Positions 13,108 through 24,048 of a stretch of DNA of 64,000 nt are shown here, piece after piece. Under the pieces are notes generated by a model. The model saw only the letters and a program-made list of their open reading frames with translations. It was not told the origin of the DNA and searched no databases. The position numbers and the translations under genes are program-made. Each line of letters begins with the position of its first letter. The first letter of the stretch is position 1. Source of the DNA: Silene latifolia (lineage: Eukaryota > Streptophyta > Magnoliopsida > Caryophyllales > Caryophyllaceae); the NCBI RefSeq assembly GCF_048544455.1, contig NC_133534.1, positions 35,030,217 to 35,094,216 of the forward strand, given 5' to 3'.

Positions 13108-13830
13108 GTCCTTCACGAACCTTCTGTAATAGCCAGCTAAACCAAAGAAACTCCGAATCTCAGCAATATTCTTTGGTGCTTCCCACTTAGTCACTGCCTC
13201 AATCTTACTAGGATCCACCGACACACCCTCCTTTGATATCACATGACCACGAAAAGTCACTTTTTCCAACCAAAACTCGCACTTAGATAACTTGGCATAC
13301 AACTGATTATCTCGCAAAGTCTGCAGTACTAACCTCAGATGCTCCTCGTGCTCCTCCTTAGTCTTAGAGTAGACCAATATGTCATCAATAAAGACGACCA
13401 CAAACCTATCCAAGAACGGGCTGAAAATCACGTTCATAAGATCTATGAAAACTACTGGTGCGTTAGTCAACCCAAAAGGCATCACTGCGTACTCATAGTG
13501 ACCATATCGTGACCGAAAAGCTGTTTTAGGAATGTCCTCATCTGCTATCCTTAGCTGGTGATAACCCGACCTCAAATAGATCTAAGAAAACACCCATGCG
13601 CCACTCAGCTGGTAAAAAAGATCATCAATTCTTAGCAAAGGATACCTGTTCTTCACCGTGACATGATTCAACTCCCTATAGTCGATGCATAGCCTCATAC
13701 TCCCGTCTTTCTTTTTCACAAACAAAACTGGTGCTCCCCAAGGTGATACAGTAGGATGAATGTACCCTTTGTCTAACAAGTCATTCAGCTGCTTCTTCAA
13801 CTCTTCCAACTCTTTAGACCCATCCGGTAT
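13108..13830 (-). mobile_element. Tekay relic: reverse transcriptase portion
   Basis: Fossil RT of the Ty3/gypsy type. It has the [17 protein letters not shown] block in the upper part (13582-13809). The lower part (13105-13575) has [12 protein letters not shown], the catalytic [12 protein letters not shown] box and [13 protein letters not shown]-like regions. The match to plant chromoviruses is strong. Confidence 0.9.
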
Positions 13831-15684
13831 GGTGCTTTAGATATAGGTCCCGTCCCCGGTTTGAGCTCAACATTAAAGTCGATATCTCTCTTAGGAGGTA
13901 ACCGCGGTATCTCATCTGGAAAAACATCACCAAACTCCCATACCACAGGTATGTCAGACGTCGACGGCTCCTCCACACGCATATCCCTTACATGATAAAG
14001 GATTAAAGGACACTTCTTCCTCAAACATAACGTTAGAGTCATCACCGCGATAAACTTCAGCTTAGGTCTCACCACGAACCTCCTATATGATACCTTGACA
14101 ACCTTAGGCCCCTTTAAAGACACCCTCTTTTATCGGCAATATATCTTAGCATCATACTTGCCCAACCAGTCCATCCCAAGATAACCTCAAACCCATCCAT
14201 AGGAAACTCTAACAAGTTGACTGATAAGTCTACTTCTCCCACCAACATGGACATATCTCTATACAACTTAGAACATGACACTGACTCCCCCAAAGATATA
14301 AACACATTATCTTTCACCAGCTCATATTCTCCCAAACTCATAGCTAAGACATGACTCCTAGACACAAAAGTGTGGGTTACCCCCGAATCAAACAAGACAA
14401 AAGATGGCATATTATCAACAAAAAAGGTACCGATAACAACATAAGCGTCATTCTCTTCTTCCTGCTTGCCCATCATAAAGAGCTTCCCACTGCTTTTCTG
14501 ACTTCCACCCTGGACCGTGGTTGTCGAAGTAGTCGGCTTGGCTGCCGAGTTCTGTGTCACACTATTGTTCGGACGCTGATAGGACCCTTTATTGTTGTAG
14601 TTGTAGCCGCCATTGTTGTTGTTCTGCCCTCTGCGATTACCCCACGGCCCAGATGGCTTGTTGCTAGTAAAGCTTTGACTTGGAGACTGCGAAAAGTTTC
14701 CCTGGTACGTCCCTGGAAAACCTCCTCCTCCTCTAGCACTGGTACACCCATCCCTCTTATGACCTACTCCGCCACAGTTGAAGCAGATAAGGTTGGAGTT
14801 ATCACTAATACTTCGGCCGCCTACTCTCCCCCAAGCTCGAGAACCCCCTACATAACTAGATCCTCTAGAAAAGGTCCTAGCCTGATTCTGAATGCTTTTC
14901 TTGTGGCCTGACTGGTTTCCACTCTCCCTCTCTGCCTTCCTTTTATCAGCATTCATTTCCTTAGCCTCCTTGGCTAAGTCCACTAACCTCTCAACGTGCC
15001 CTGCTCGTGCATATACCTCTTTCTGATCTGTGAGTACCTCAGCTGGTAGTCTATCCATGATCTTCGGTGCCAACCCCTTCTCAAAGCGAAGAGCCAAACT
15101 TCGTTGACCCATCTGCATATCCTCTGCGTACCGTGAGAACTCTATAAACCGATGATAGTACTCCATAACAATCATATCATGGTGAAGGAATCAAACTCAG
15201 CCCTCAGCTTGTGACGGATGTGCTCCGGCATAAAGTGTTCGCTCATAGCACTCTTGAAGGCTGCCCATGGGATAACATCCTGTCCCTGGTCTTTGTAGTG
15301 TGCCCTAGAATCCTCTCTCATATTCCGCCACCATACCCCAGCCTTATCCCTCAGGTAGAACACAACCTGTTCTACCATCATATCTGTCGGACACTTCACA
15401 ACCTCTAGAAAACTCTCCATCTCACGGTGCCAATTATCAAGAAGATTTGGCTCACCAGTGCCCTCATAAGTAGAGGGGTGAAAGCGAGAAATGATGGTAC
15501 TCAACTGAGATGCATCAATAGGCTTCTCACTCCCCTTACCCACGTTCTTGAGTGCCTCCATGAGCGCATCTTGCTGCTCAATTATTCTGGCAACCTCATC
15601 CAGAGTCATCTCAGTAGCTTGGACGTATGCAGCTCGCCTCTTTGGCGGCATTTTGAGCTGATATAACCATGAAAACGTAAGCAC
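13831..15684 (-). mobile_element. Tekay relic: gag and protease portion
   Basis: Fossil gag begins near an MPPKRRAAY start at about 15651. It continues with a Retrotrans_gag domain (YLRDKAGVWWRNM, FMPEHIRHKLRAEF), a Gly/Asn-rich linker and a CX2CX4HX4C knuckle (CFNCGGVGHKRDGC) near 14760. A retropepsin-like segment follows around 14380-14200. It is broken. Confidence 0.85.
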
Positions 15685-15699
15685 GTAACCTACGGCTCA

Positions 15700-16030
15700 A
15701 AATAAACAAACCATCCGCTAAGGAAGTACTCGGCCGAGTAGTGTGAACTACTCGGTTGAGGAGGGACTACTCGGTCGAGTACGAAAACTACTTGGTCGAG
15801 TATCCTACTTCAGTAGCTGACCTCCAAATCACATAAAACATACTCTGTCGAGTACACATGGTACTCGGTCGAGTATGCCTCACTCGGTCGAGTACCCCTC
15901 TTACTCGGCCGAGTGATCATAACCAGTAGCTACTGTTCTGTACACATAAACTCCAAATCGATCGAGTGCCTGGTTACTCGGCCGAGTATCCTCTACTCGG
16001 TCGCGTACCCGCCCTGCTCGGCCGAATCAT
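15700..16030 (-). repeat. Cluster of ACTCGGYCGAGT palindromes in the Tekay leader
   Basis: About ten copies of a 12-14 bp palindrome of the form (T)ACTCGGCCGAGT(A) or ACTCGGTCGAGTAC, spaced irregularly by 10-35 bp between LTR and gag. The same word recurs in the LTR at 17640-17790. It looks like a protein-binding or methylation-related cluster rather than coding sequence. Confidence 0.8.
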
Positions 16031-16411
16031 GCCAAAAACGAGCAAACTACTACAGAAAACGTTCATAAACATGCATATACTATCTCCAAACATGTTACTA
16101 CCCTTCAAAAGCCAAGTAATAACATTTATAACCATGCTCAAGATACGCAATCATTTTCTTATTTCATCCAACAAATTCACAAGGAACACATGAATAGATA
16201 CAACACAAATTACTTCAACACACAACAATTCCAAAGACACCCCCATGTTGACCGGCTCAAATTTTTAAGGGCCTAAATGCGACTTCGGGACGTCTCCCAA
16301 GCCTTTGGGGTAGATCTAAAGAACTCCTACCCGAGTTCATTTTAATTAGACTCCTTATGTTCATTTAGTTAATTAGTTTTAGATTCCAAAATCGTCTCTC
16401 TGATACCGCTT

Positions 16412-17403
16412 TGTAACACCCCCACATACCAAGGTGTCTTACCAAGGACCACCCTAGCATGTGAAGCTACTACCATCTCGGTTGCCCGAGGTAAGTATAT
16501 CAAAAGTAACCATTCAGAAACATTTATTAAAGTATAACGTTTAGCGATTACAACGTCTCAAAGAATACCAAAACAAAAGTGTATAAATCTCAATATATTA
16601 AAATCCAAAACATCTAAACTCGTAACAGCGGAAGCTAGACTCAAAGTGATGACATCCTTTCCTCGTCCCCACAACTAAAGATAACCATCACCTGTCACAA
16701 TATGCTCACCATCCCCTAATGAATCACCACAATTTTGTAAAATAACAACGGGGTCAGTTCACTGAATAATCAAGATAAGCAGTATACAAGAAACAACCAC
16801 GAAAACAACTAAACAACCATCCTCCAATTTCAATCATGCCTCATATCCGACTAGACACATAAGTGTGTAGTCCTACTAGATTACCTGCCGCAACAGATAA
16901 TCCATACCGCCAATGGGGGACCACAGCCTTGCCCACCTAAGCCCCGCTCCTCGCAACGAGCAACAACCCATGCCTATTAATGTGCACATCCCCCTTTGTG
17001 ACGGGAACCACAAGGAGCGAATCAAGGGCGTGAAGCCATTCCCGAAAATGACTCAACTCAGCCGAGGACGCATCTCACCAATATAGCCAATCCACCACAA
17101 TTTCAACAATCAAGAAAGACAAGCCAACAACGATACTAATCATGTCAATACAATCATAATCATCTTAATAAATTAAACAGACAACTGAGTAGGGAAACCC
17201 TACCTTAGCACTTATCCGAATACGAGTCTTCAGCGGAAGCTAAAAACGCTCTTCTACAAATCCTTCACCTAACAATAACCACAACAATCCAATCACAAAC
17301 ATGCAATCACCCCTTTTCCCCAATTCCAACATTAGGGTAAAACCCTAAAAGACAACTCTAAACAAAAGATATGGAACTAGTGATTTACCGATGCAACTGA
17401 CGC

Positions 17404-17476
<73 letters not shown>

Positions 17477-17811
17477 ACAAAGACTCATGAACGATCAAAG
17501 CCTTGGGAGTGATTAAGGATGATTAGAGAACGTAGAAAGTAATTAGGTTTTTGGTAAAATGAAAAGTAAAACTGTTAAAACACGATTTATAACTTTAGTC
17601 ATCCTAACCAAACCGCGAAAATAATTCCTGTCAGACCGGATACTCGGCCGAGTACCAAGAGTACTTGGCCAAGTACCCCTTACTCGACCGAATATTACAC
17701 TACTCGGCCGAGTGTTTCTGGGCAGTAGCCTGACCAGAAAACACACGACATATTACTCGGCCAAGTTAGCCATATTCGGCCGAGTAATAGGACTCAGAAA
17801 AACATGGTATT
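16412..17811 (-). mobile_element. 5' LTR of the Tekay-like element
   Basis: Begins TGTAACACCCCCACATACC beside a GGTATCAGAG primer site (about 16399-16408), and resembles the solo LTR at 22720-23882 along its length (shared blocks include TACTATCTCGGTTRCCCGAGG). U3-type sequence with palindromic TACTCGGCCGAGTA words lies at 17640-17790. The outer limit near 17811 is placed by comparison with the solo LTR. Confidence 0.75.
17406..17473. repeat. (AG)34 microsatellite
   Basis: A pure AG dinucleotide tract of about 68 bp inside the Tekay-like LTR. Confidence 0.97.
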
Positions 17812-18859
17812 AGACTCAAAATTACGAACTGGTTTTATTTCATGACACGTGAATACATAGGCAGACCTCAAGGACATAACCACCCCAACCATCAACTTCC
17901 AACCTCAATTACCATCTCTTCCACAACCAACACCTCTTTACTGAGGGCTCCTACTCGTTGCCCAGTCTCCCTTTTTACCAAACTCTGGGGTCATCTTCTC
18001 ATCTTGGGGGATTCTCTTCCGAGATGCCATTCTTTCTTTATTCCTCTCTTATTTTAAGTCAAGATAGTGCTCGGTCAAGGTGATGGCAAGATCTTAGATA
18101 AATTATCCAAGTTATCGTTACTCAAGAGGGGTCTCTTTTACAACGAATGGCGGCAAAGAATGTTCAAAGTAGACGGTTGATCCATACCCATCAATAACTT
18201 TATGTGTCCCCATCATTCATGCAGATCTTATACCATTGGAACTAGCACTCGTTGTCGCCCATATCCGGCTAGAGGTTGCGCATAGTTAGGCAAATTCATC
18301 CCGGCGTCGTATCGGAGTCATCCCCATGTCGCGTCAAACCAAAGTCTATATTTCGTCAGTCTATTAGTCTGCGTCCGTATAAGGTCTACGTCGCTTCAGT
18401 CATGTGTCTAAAGCCCATTGAATATGCATAACGTATTACGAACGACAAATTCCTTTGAGCAAATTTCAAACAACTTTTATAAAGAAACAAATTTTGCAAA
18501 ATCTATGTGTTTCCTCATTCGAGATCCATGTGTTAATTGCTTACGTGCATATGTGTTTACATGTTATTTTTCTATTAGACTGCGTATTTGTGTATCTACT
18601 AACCGTGCAGATAATTAAGCAATGCTCGCTCCAACTGGGGGCTTTGCTCAAGTCTTGATTTTTGCCAGAGGCAGTCAAATCTATATGTATTCGCCATAAA
18701 TGCTTAAGGTTTTTACCCCAACGATTAAGATGCTTTCTAGTCATCGATTTTCCCCAACAAGTTGCAGCATTTTATTCCCTCGCGAGAGTCCATTGCCGCT
18801 ATACAGCCCATGTATTTATTGATCAAATTACGATTCGCTTGAGACGATGCAAGCAATTT

Positions 18860-19330
18860 TTTTCGGTGGTTCTCAGAAAGTCCTGCCTTCTTCTTCAGCG
18901 GTTCTCAGAAAGTCTTGCCTTCCACAAAGTTGATTATTTTTCGGCGGTTCACAGAAAGTCCTGCCTTCTACAAAGTTAATTATTATTCGGCAGTTCTCGG
19001 AAAGTCCTGCCTTCTACAAAACTAATTATTATTCGGCGGTTCTCAGAAAGTCCTGCCTTCTAAAAAGCTGATTATTAGTCAGTGGTTCTAGGAAAGTCAT
19101 GCCTTCTACAAAGCTAATTATTATTCAGCGGTTCTCGGAAAGTCCGACCTCTATTCCTAGCGGTTCTCGGAAAGTCCTGCCTTTGTTCCTGGCGGTTCTC
19201 AGAAAGTCTTGCCTTTGTTCCTGGCAATTCTCAGAAAGTCTTGCCCTTGTCCCCGGCGGTTCTCAAGAAGTCATGCCTTTGTCCCCGACAGTTACGTTCT
19301 AAGAAAGTCCTGCCTTTGTCTCAACAGTTT
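18860..19330 (+). repeat. Minisatellite with two unit lengths, core GGCGGTTCTCAGAAAGTC
   Basis: About a dozen copies of a core GGCGGTTCTCAGAAAGTCYTGCC. The first group has units of about 60 bp, extended by TTCTACAAAGYTAATTATTATT. The second group (from about 19150) has units of about 36 bp, extended instead by TTTGTTCCTG. Open frames across it are by-products of the repeat. Confidence 0.9.
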
Positions 19331-19539
19331 CTACCAACGTTCTGCTACCTACAAGCCCGTTTTCCCCGGCGGTTCTCAAAATGTTCTGCCTTATTTCCTT
19401 CAAACAGTTTCTTCCAACGTCTCGCTAACCCTCATAGGGTCCCCCACGGAGTTCGAGATAAACATCTCCCGAAGAGTTCTGTACCTTCAAATCTTTCAGA
19501 AACTTGCCTTAATCCTTCAGAGTCATCCATTTAGATAAC

Positions 19540-19800
19540 CCTTCGGATAGTTCAGTCCTTCATATATTCCTCCTTCTTTCAATAACCTTCAGATAATCCT
19601 TTCAGTAACCTTCAGATAATCCCTTCAGTAATTTTCAGAAGTTCTTTTCAGTTATGTCCTCATGTTCAGTCCTTCAGAGAGTTATCCTTCAGCCTTCCCT
19701 TTAGAGGTAGTCTTCAGATTTAGCCTTCAGAAGTGTTAAGAAGTTTCTTCAGAAGCCCTGTCACCCTTAATGCCTTCAGTCATCAAGTTATCTTTAGACA
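19540..19800 (+). repeat. Degenerate CCTTCAGA repeats
   Basis: Many scattered copies of CTTCAG(A/T), some in near-tandem blocks such as CCTTCAGATAATCC at 19580-19630. It continues the repetitive 3' region of the Tat-like element. Confidence 0.7.
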
Positions 19801-20078
19801 AATAAAGAGTTTTCCCGAAGCGCATTCAGTCCCGTTTCACCCAGGGGTGTTGCAAGTATGTTTCTTCTTATGGATGGCGAGCTTCCTTACGTAGTCTAAT
19901 GGACTTAAACGACCCTCCCCGGAAGTCGACAAACTCTAAAATGTTCCCGGCAACAGGTCCTTGGCTCAGACCCCTTGAGTCGCCTCGCGTCACCATAGTC
20001 TTCAGGCTGTAATCTTCGATTGACTTGAGGGCTACACTTTGACATTTGCCTTATCCAAACCTCAGTTAAAGTGGGGGG

Positions 20079-22567
20079 CTCTATAGATACCTCGATTCTG
20101 CATCTCCCGCTAAACACCCAATGATGATTGGGCCGCGTGTTTAGCATATGTCGCGATTTTATGACGTTAGATAAATCGGTTAATAAAAGGTAACTCGTAC
20201 ACTTGTGTCTACCCCTTGGTTCTCATTTAGGTGTCATTACGGTCGTTTTGGTAGTAACTAGAGTAAATTTGGAGTCTGGGTCAAAAACCGTTTCCATTCT
20301 GTAAAACCGTCAATCCTGAGTCAAAAAGCAACGTGCTTGTCTACCTAAGGTTAGGATGTCATAAAATGTTAGGAGTATATCTCATTTTAAGTCTCATATC
20401 ACTTCTTTATGCTAAACTTAAGTTTACATTGCAAAATGTGCATTTCATTTAGCTTAAATGACAATCCGACCTTTAGGCCCGTTTTGCGAGGTGATAACGA
20501 ATTTTTTGGGTCTAGTCTATTTTATAGAAAGTTCTAAATATTCCTCTTATCTTTACAACACCACCAAAATCACCTTAACCCGAGTCTTGTAGAGAAAGTT
20601 ATGCCTAAAATACGACAGGCTGTCAGAAGCGCTTTCTTGCGTAGGAGGAAACTGCCCAAGGGAGGACGCAGCATATGTTGCGCCTATTCCAAAGGTGGCT
20701 TTTTTCCTGAAGCAAGCTCCGCGTATACGCGCTTGCTTGGGGAATGGGCTATCTTTCCTATTTCCTTTCTTAAACCCTACCCCTCGTGAATAGTATAAAT
20801 AGAGGCCTTCGCTTCACATATTTTTCACACGAGTGTCCACCCCTTCTCTTCTCCCTTTGCATTATAAGACCGTGCTCTTACTTTTCGATGCCTACGTGCT
20901 TGCTATACGAGACCACGTAAGCCCAGATCATTCTGGGTACCAGTCACATTGCATAGACCGACCAATTTGACCACCACACAATCACATTAAATTAATCTTT
21001 TTAAATCCTTTTTCAAGGGCACTTTCATATTTGCAGATATCAAGTCGCGTTACCACTAAAAACCGATTAAAGTTAAATCTCGCGACGCTAACATGTAAGT
21101 CTGAGGATGTAAACCCACTTTAATTTTGTATTTATTTTCTGTTTTATAATTAATGTATAAATTTATGTTATAAGCATGCTCAAACCATTTTCGAAAGTTA
21201 AGTTTTAAACTGTTTTGACAAAAACAACAGAGAAACAGCGTGGGGAAGAATCGCACTGACTGGTGCGACTTCTGAAAAGGCCGCAACATCTGTTGCACCT
21301 CTTCCAAGGACTGCCTTCAGTCACTACTCTTCTTCTTCTTCCTCGGTTCTTTGTTTTTTAGTCTGTTGTCCACCTTTCTTCGTTTTTTTCCTTCTTATTT
21401 CGCTTAAACCTTTCAAATTCAAGCTTTAATTTCCAGCTTATTTTTATCCATCTTTTTTATCTAAATCCCTCATAGTCAATATTTGCGGGTTTTCGTCATT
21501 TTATTCAAACCCGGATTTTAAAGGTTCGATTTTCTCCTTACCGAATCGTTAGAATTTGTCTTTTGTACATACTTTTAATTTGTTTTCTAGTACTAATTCT
21601 AATCTTCATCTTTTTATTCGAATTATAATCTGAGCTTCAAGTTTTGTTTTTTGTAATTCCGACATCGTAATCCTTTGTAATTTTTATGATCCACCTTCAT
21701 GACTCGTTCTAATTCTTTTTATGACAATCTTTGATGCATACAATTTGCCTAAATCACTTACTTCGAGTCATATGTCAATAATTAATGTAAATTAACCGAT
21801 GAACAATAACGAACAACGATTCTGACTTTCACAGTCAGAATCCAACTCGAGAACAGTCGCATAAACTAATGCGCCTCTTTCAGAGGAGGCAGTTTATGCT
21901 GCGCCTGTTCTGAGATGGCTTCTGCCTCTGAACTCTTCTTGCCTTGACGCAAGTTTTCTAATTAGGGTTCTAATCAACTATTATCCTTATTATCACCTCT
22001 AATTCGATACATCTTCATATTCCTATATTTCAATTTCAATTCTTTGTTTATTTTAATTTATTTTATTACTAAAAATCTAACGCCATGTTTATGATGCAAA
22101 TTCAAATATCAACTATAATTTATTTCTTATAATTTTTAATATTTCATATTTATCTTGTATGATTTATTTATCTGGCACATTCACATTTAATCAACCTAAA
22201 TCCAAACTTTGACCCCCAATTGAGTGTTAAATTGCTTGTCTACCGACATAGTCTAATCACACATGCTAGGATTAATCCATGTTTATCGCATTGCATGCAT
22301 ACAGCTGACAACATATCAAGTATAAATAACTTCCCTGGTCATTAGTAGAGGCCGCTATCGAGGCGGGCGGGATTAGGTGTTCAAATAAAAAGCTTCCTAA
22401 TACGCACCCTCACCCCTTACTCAAGATCTCTGTGAACATCTTTGTTCATTGGCATCACGAGAGTCATTCTAGACATAGAATACTAAGGGTAACAAATTTC
22501 TTAGTGTTCATGTCACTACTTTGTGTCTTGACATGACATGAAGTATTCGAGCGGTTCCAATTTTCCA
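20079..22567 (+). mobile_element. Tat/Retand-like LTR, flanked by PPT on the left and PBS on the right
   Basis: About 2.5 kb of non-coding LTR sequence. It starts just after the PPT with a CTATAGATACCTCG block typical of Tat LTRs, has a TATA-like AGTATAAATAGAGGCC at about 20790-20806 in plus orientation, and ends near TTTTCCA at 22567. A tRNA-Arg-type PBS (TGGCGACTCC, 22578-22587) follows. A ~50-bp motif with a GCAACATMTGTTGC core recurs near 20665, 21275 and 21880. No partner LTR is present. Confidence 0.65.
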
Positions 22568-22577
22568 TAAAAATTGG

Positions 22578-22719
22578 TGGCGACTCCATAAATGGAGGCT
22601 TGTCAAACCTTTCACCGGTTTCAATAATCCCTTTTAAATCGGTAACAGCCCATGACGTGTTTTGGCTCGCGCCGAAGTTCCGAGGGAGAAGTGTCGTCGT
22701 CTCGAAACCAACGCGCGGG
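22578..22719 (+). mobile_element. Start of a Tat-like internal region after the LTR
   Basis: Begins with the PBS word TGGCGACTCC, complementary to tRNA-Arg, which is characteristic of Ogre/Tat-group elements. The leader is interrupted at 22720 by the Tekay-family solo LTR and resumes at 23888 (GTGTCCACA near 23908). Confidence 0.6.
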
Positions 22720-23882
22720 TGTAACACCCCCATACTCCAAGTGCCTTACCAGGACCACTCAGGTATAAGGATGCTACTATCTCGGTTACCCGAGGCAATG
22801 ATGATCAAATAGACAATAACGAAACAATATTTAAATAGTAATACTTTAGCGAAAGGTTACAATTCAAAACCAAAACCAAATACGAATACAAGTTCTCAAA
22901 CCAACTGTCTAGCAACTAACTGAAATGTTTATTAAACTACTAAGCTACAGGGGAAGACTTCTATCATCAGACGGTGGCACATCCCGCTTATCCCAAAGAA
23001 CTCGACTCATACCTTTCAATAATCGCTCACCATCCCCGAATGGATCACCACGATTTTAAAATATTAAAACGGGTCAAGTACTAATCACACAATTTATATA
23101 AACCAACACAAAAAACAAAAACTCAATCATCACGGATATTCTCCGAACTCCAAACCCAACTCCATAATCCCGACTATACACTAAAGTGTGTAGCCCCCGC
23201 GAGTGCCCATCGCAACAGTCACTCCTCGCCGCCAGGTGGGGGACCGCAGCCGTTCCCACCTAAGCCCCGCTCATCTCCATCGAGCGATAAACCCAAATCC
23301 ATTAATGTGCACATCCCTTCTGTGGCGGGTTCCACAGAAGGCAAATCATGGGCGTGAAGTCACTCCCGCAAGTGACTCCACTCAGCCAGGGACGCACCCC
23401 GAAGAACACAGACAGATACAAACAATTCCCAACATTAGGGTTTAACTAACTTTAACGAAATACTATAAAAACGGTATATAGATCTTACTCTCGACGCAAG
23501 GATCACAACGGTATAAAGAAAGGTAAAATCCGACCTTCCAAGCTCCGGGATTTGCCAACAATGCGATTGATGCAAAGAACGTAGTTTGATTTCTCTTTTT
23601 GAAAGTAATTAGGTTTTAAAAGTGTTTAAAGAAAAGTGACGGAATTTATTATATACTTAATCGCATTATTAACAAAACCCGACAAATCAACCCCCGTAAA
23701 CCGGTTACTCGATCGAGTAGCTGAGGTACTCGATCGAGTACCCCCTTACTCGATCGAGTATCTACGTTACTCGATCGAGTACCCAACAGGTCAGAAACTA
23801 TTTTAAACTGCAACTCACCCTTACTCGACAGAGTAAGGCCTACTCGGGAGTACCTAGAGACTCATAAATCCGTAGTATTACA
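22720..23882 (-). mobile_element. Solo LTR of the Tekay-like family
   Basis: A 1163-bp LTR, TGTAACACCCCC...GTAGTATTACA, with a perfect 5-bp target duplication GCGGG at 22715-22719 and 23883-23887. It is homologous to the LTR at 16412-17811 and in the same orientation. TACTCGATCGAGTA palindromes occur at 23700-23790. There is no internal region, so it is a solo LTR. Confidence 0.92.
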
Positions 23883-23887
23883 GCGGG

Positions 23888-24037
23888 TGCACGCGGCGTG
23901 GGTGGCTGTGTCCACAAAAAGGAATTGAAGTTTCATGAAAATAGAAATTTAAAATGATATGCATTTCAAATGAATTGAGAGGACTATGTTACTTCTAGAA
24001 ACTCATTAGAAAGGTTATTAACCTGTTCCTTTGTGAT
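23888..24037. other. Remainder of the Tat-like leader, then unassigned sequence
   Basis: The first 40 bp continue the Tat-like leader (GTGGGTGGCTGTGTCCACA). The rest shows nothing recognisable. Confidence 0.4.
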
Positions 24038-24048
24038 CTTTCTTAAAA

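Larger units (their letters stand above)
10805..17811 (-). mobile_element. Tekay/Del-like Ty3/gypsy chromovirus relic
   Basis: Minus-strand fossil in canonical gypsy order. From high to low coordinates: LTR (16412-17811), PBS, palindrome-rich leader, gag with zinc knuckle, protease, reverse transcriptase, RNase H, and the start of integrase (an HPGGDKLYKDL block near 10840-10870). It is truncated inside integrase at 10805, where another gypsy LTR abuts, and has a foreign 1.4 kb solo LTR inside the RT/RNase H region. The coding parts are still easy to recognise, so it is moderately young, but it is broken. Confidence 0.88.
17812..20078 (+). mobile_element. Tat/Retand-like element: 3' non-coding internal region ending in a PPT
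   Basis: This 2.3 kb has no long coding frame. It holds minisatellites (see 18860-19330) and CTTCAG-rich repeats, and ends in the purine tract AAAGTGGGGGG (20068-20078) directly before an LTR. Tandem repeats between pol and the PPT are known for the Ogre/Retand group of Tat elements. The part from 17812 to about 18850 shows nothing specific apart from short CT-rich runs. Confidence 0.6.
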
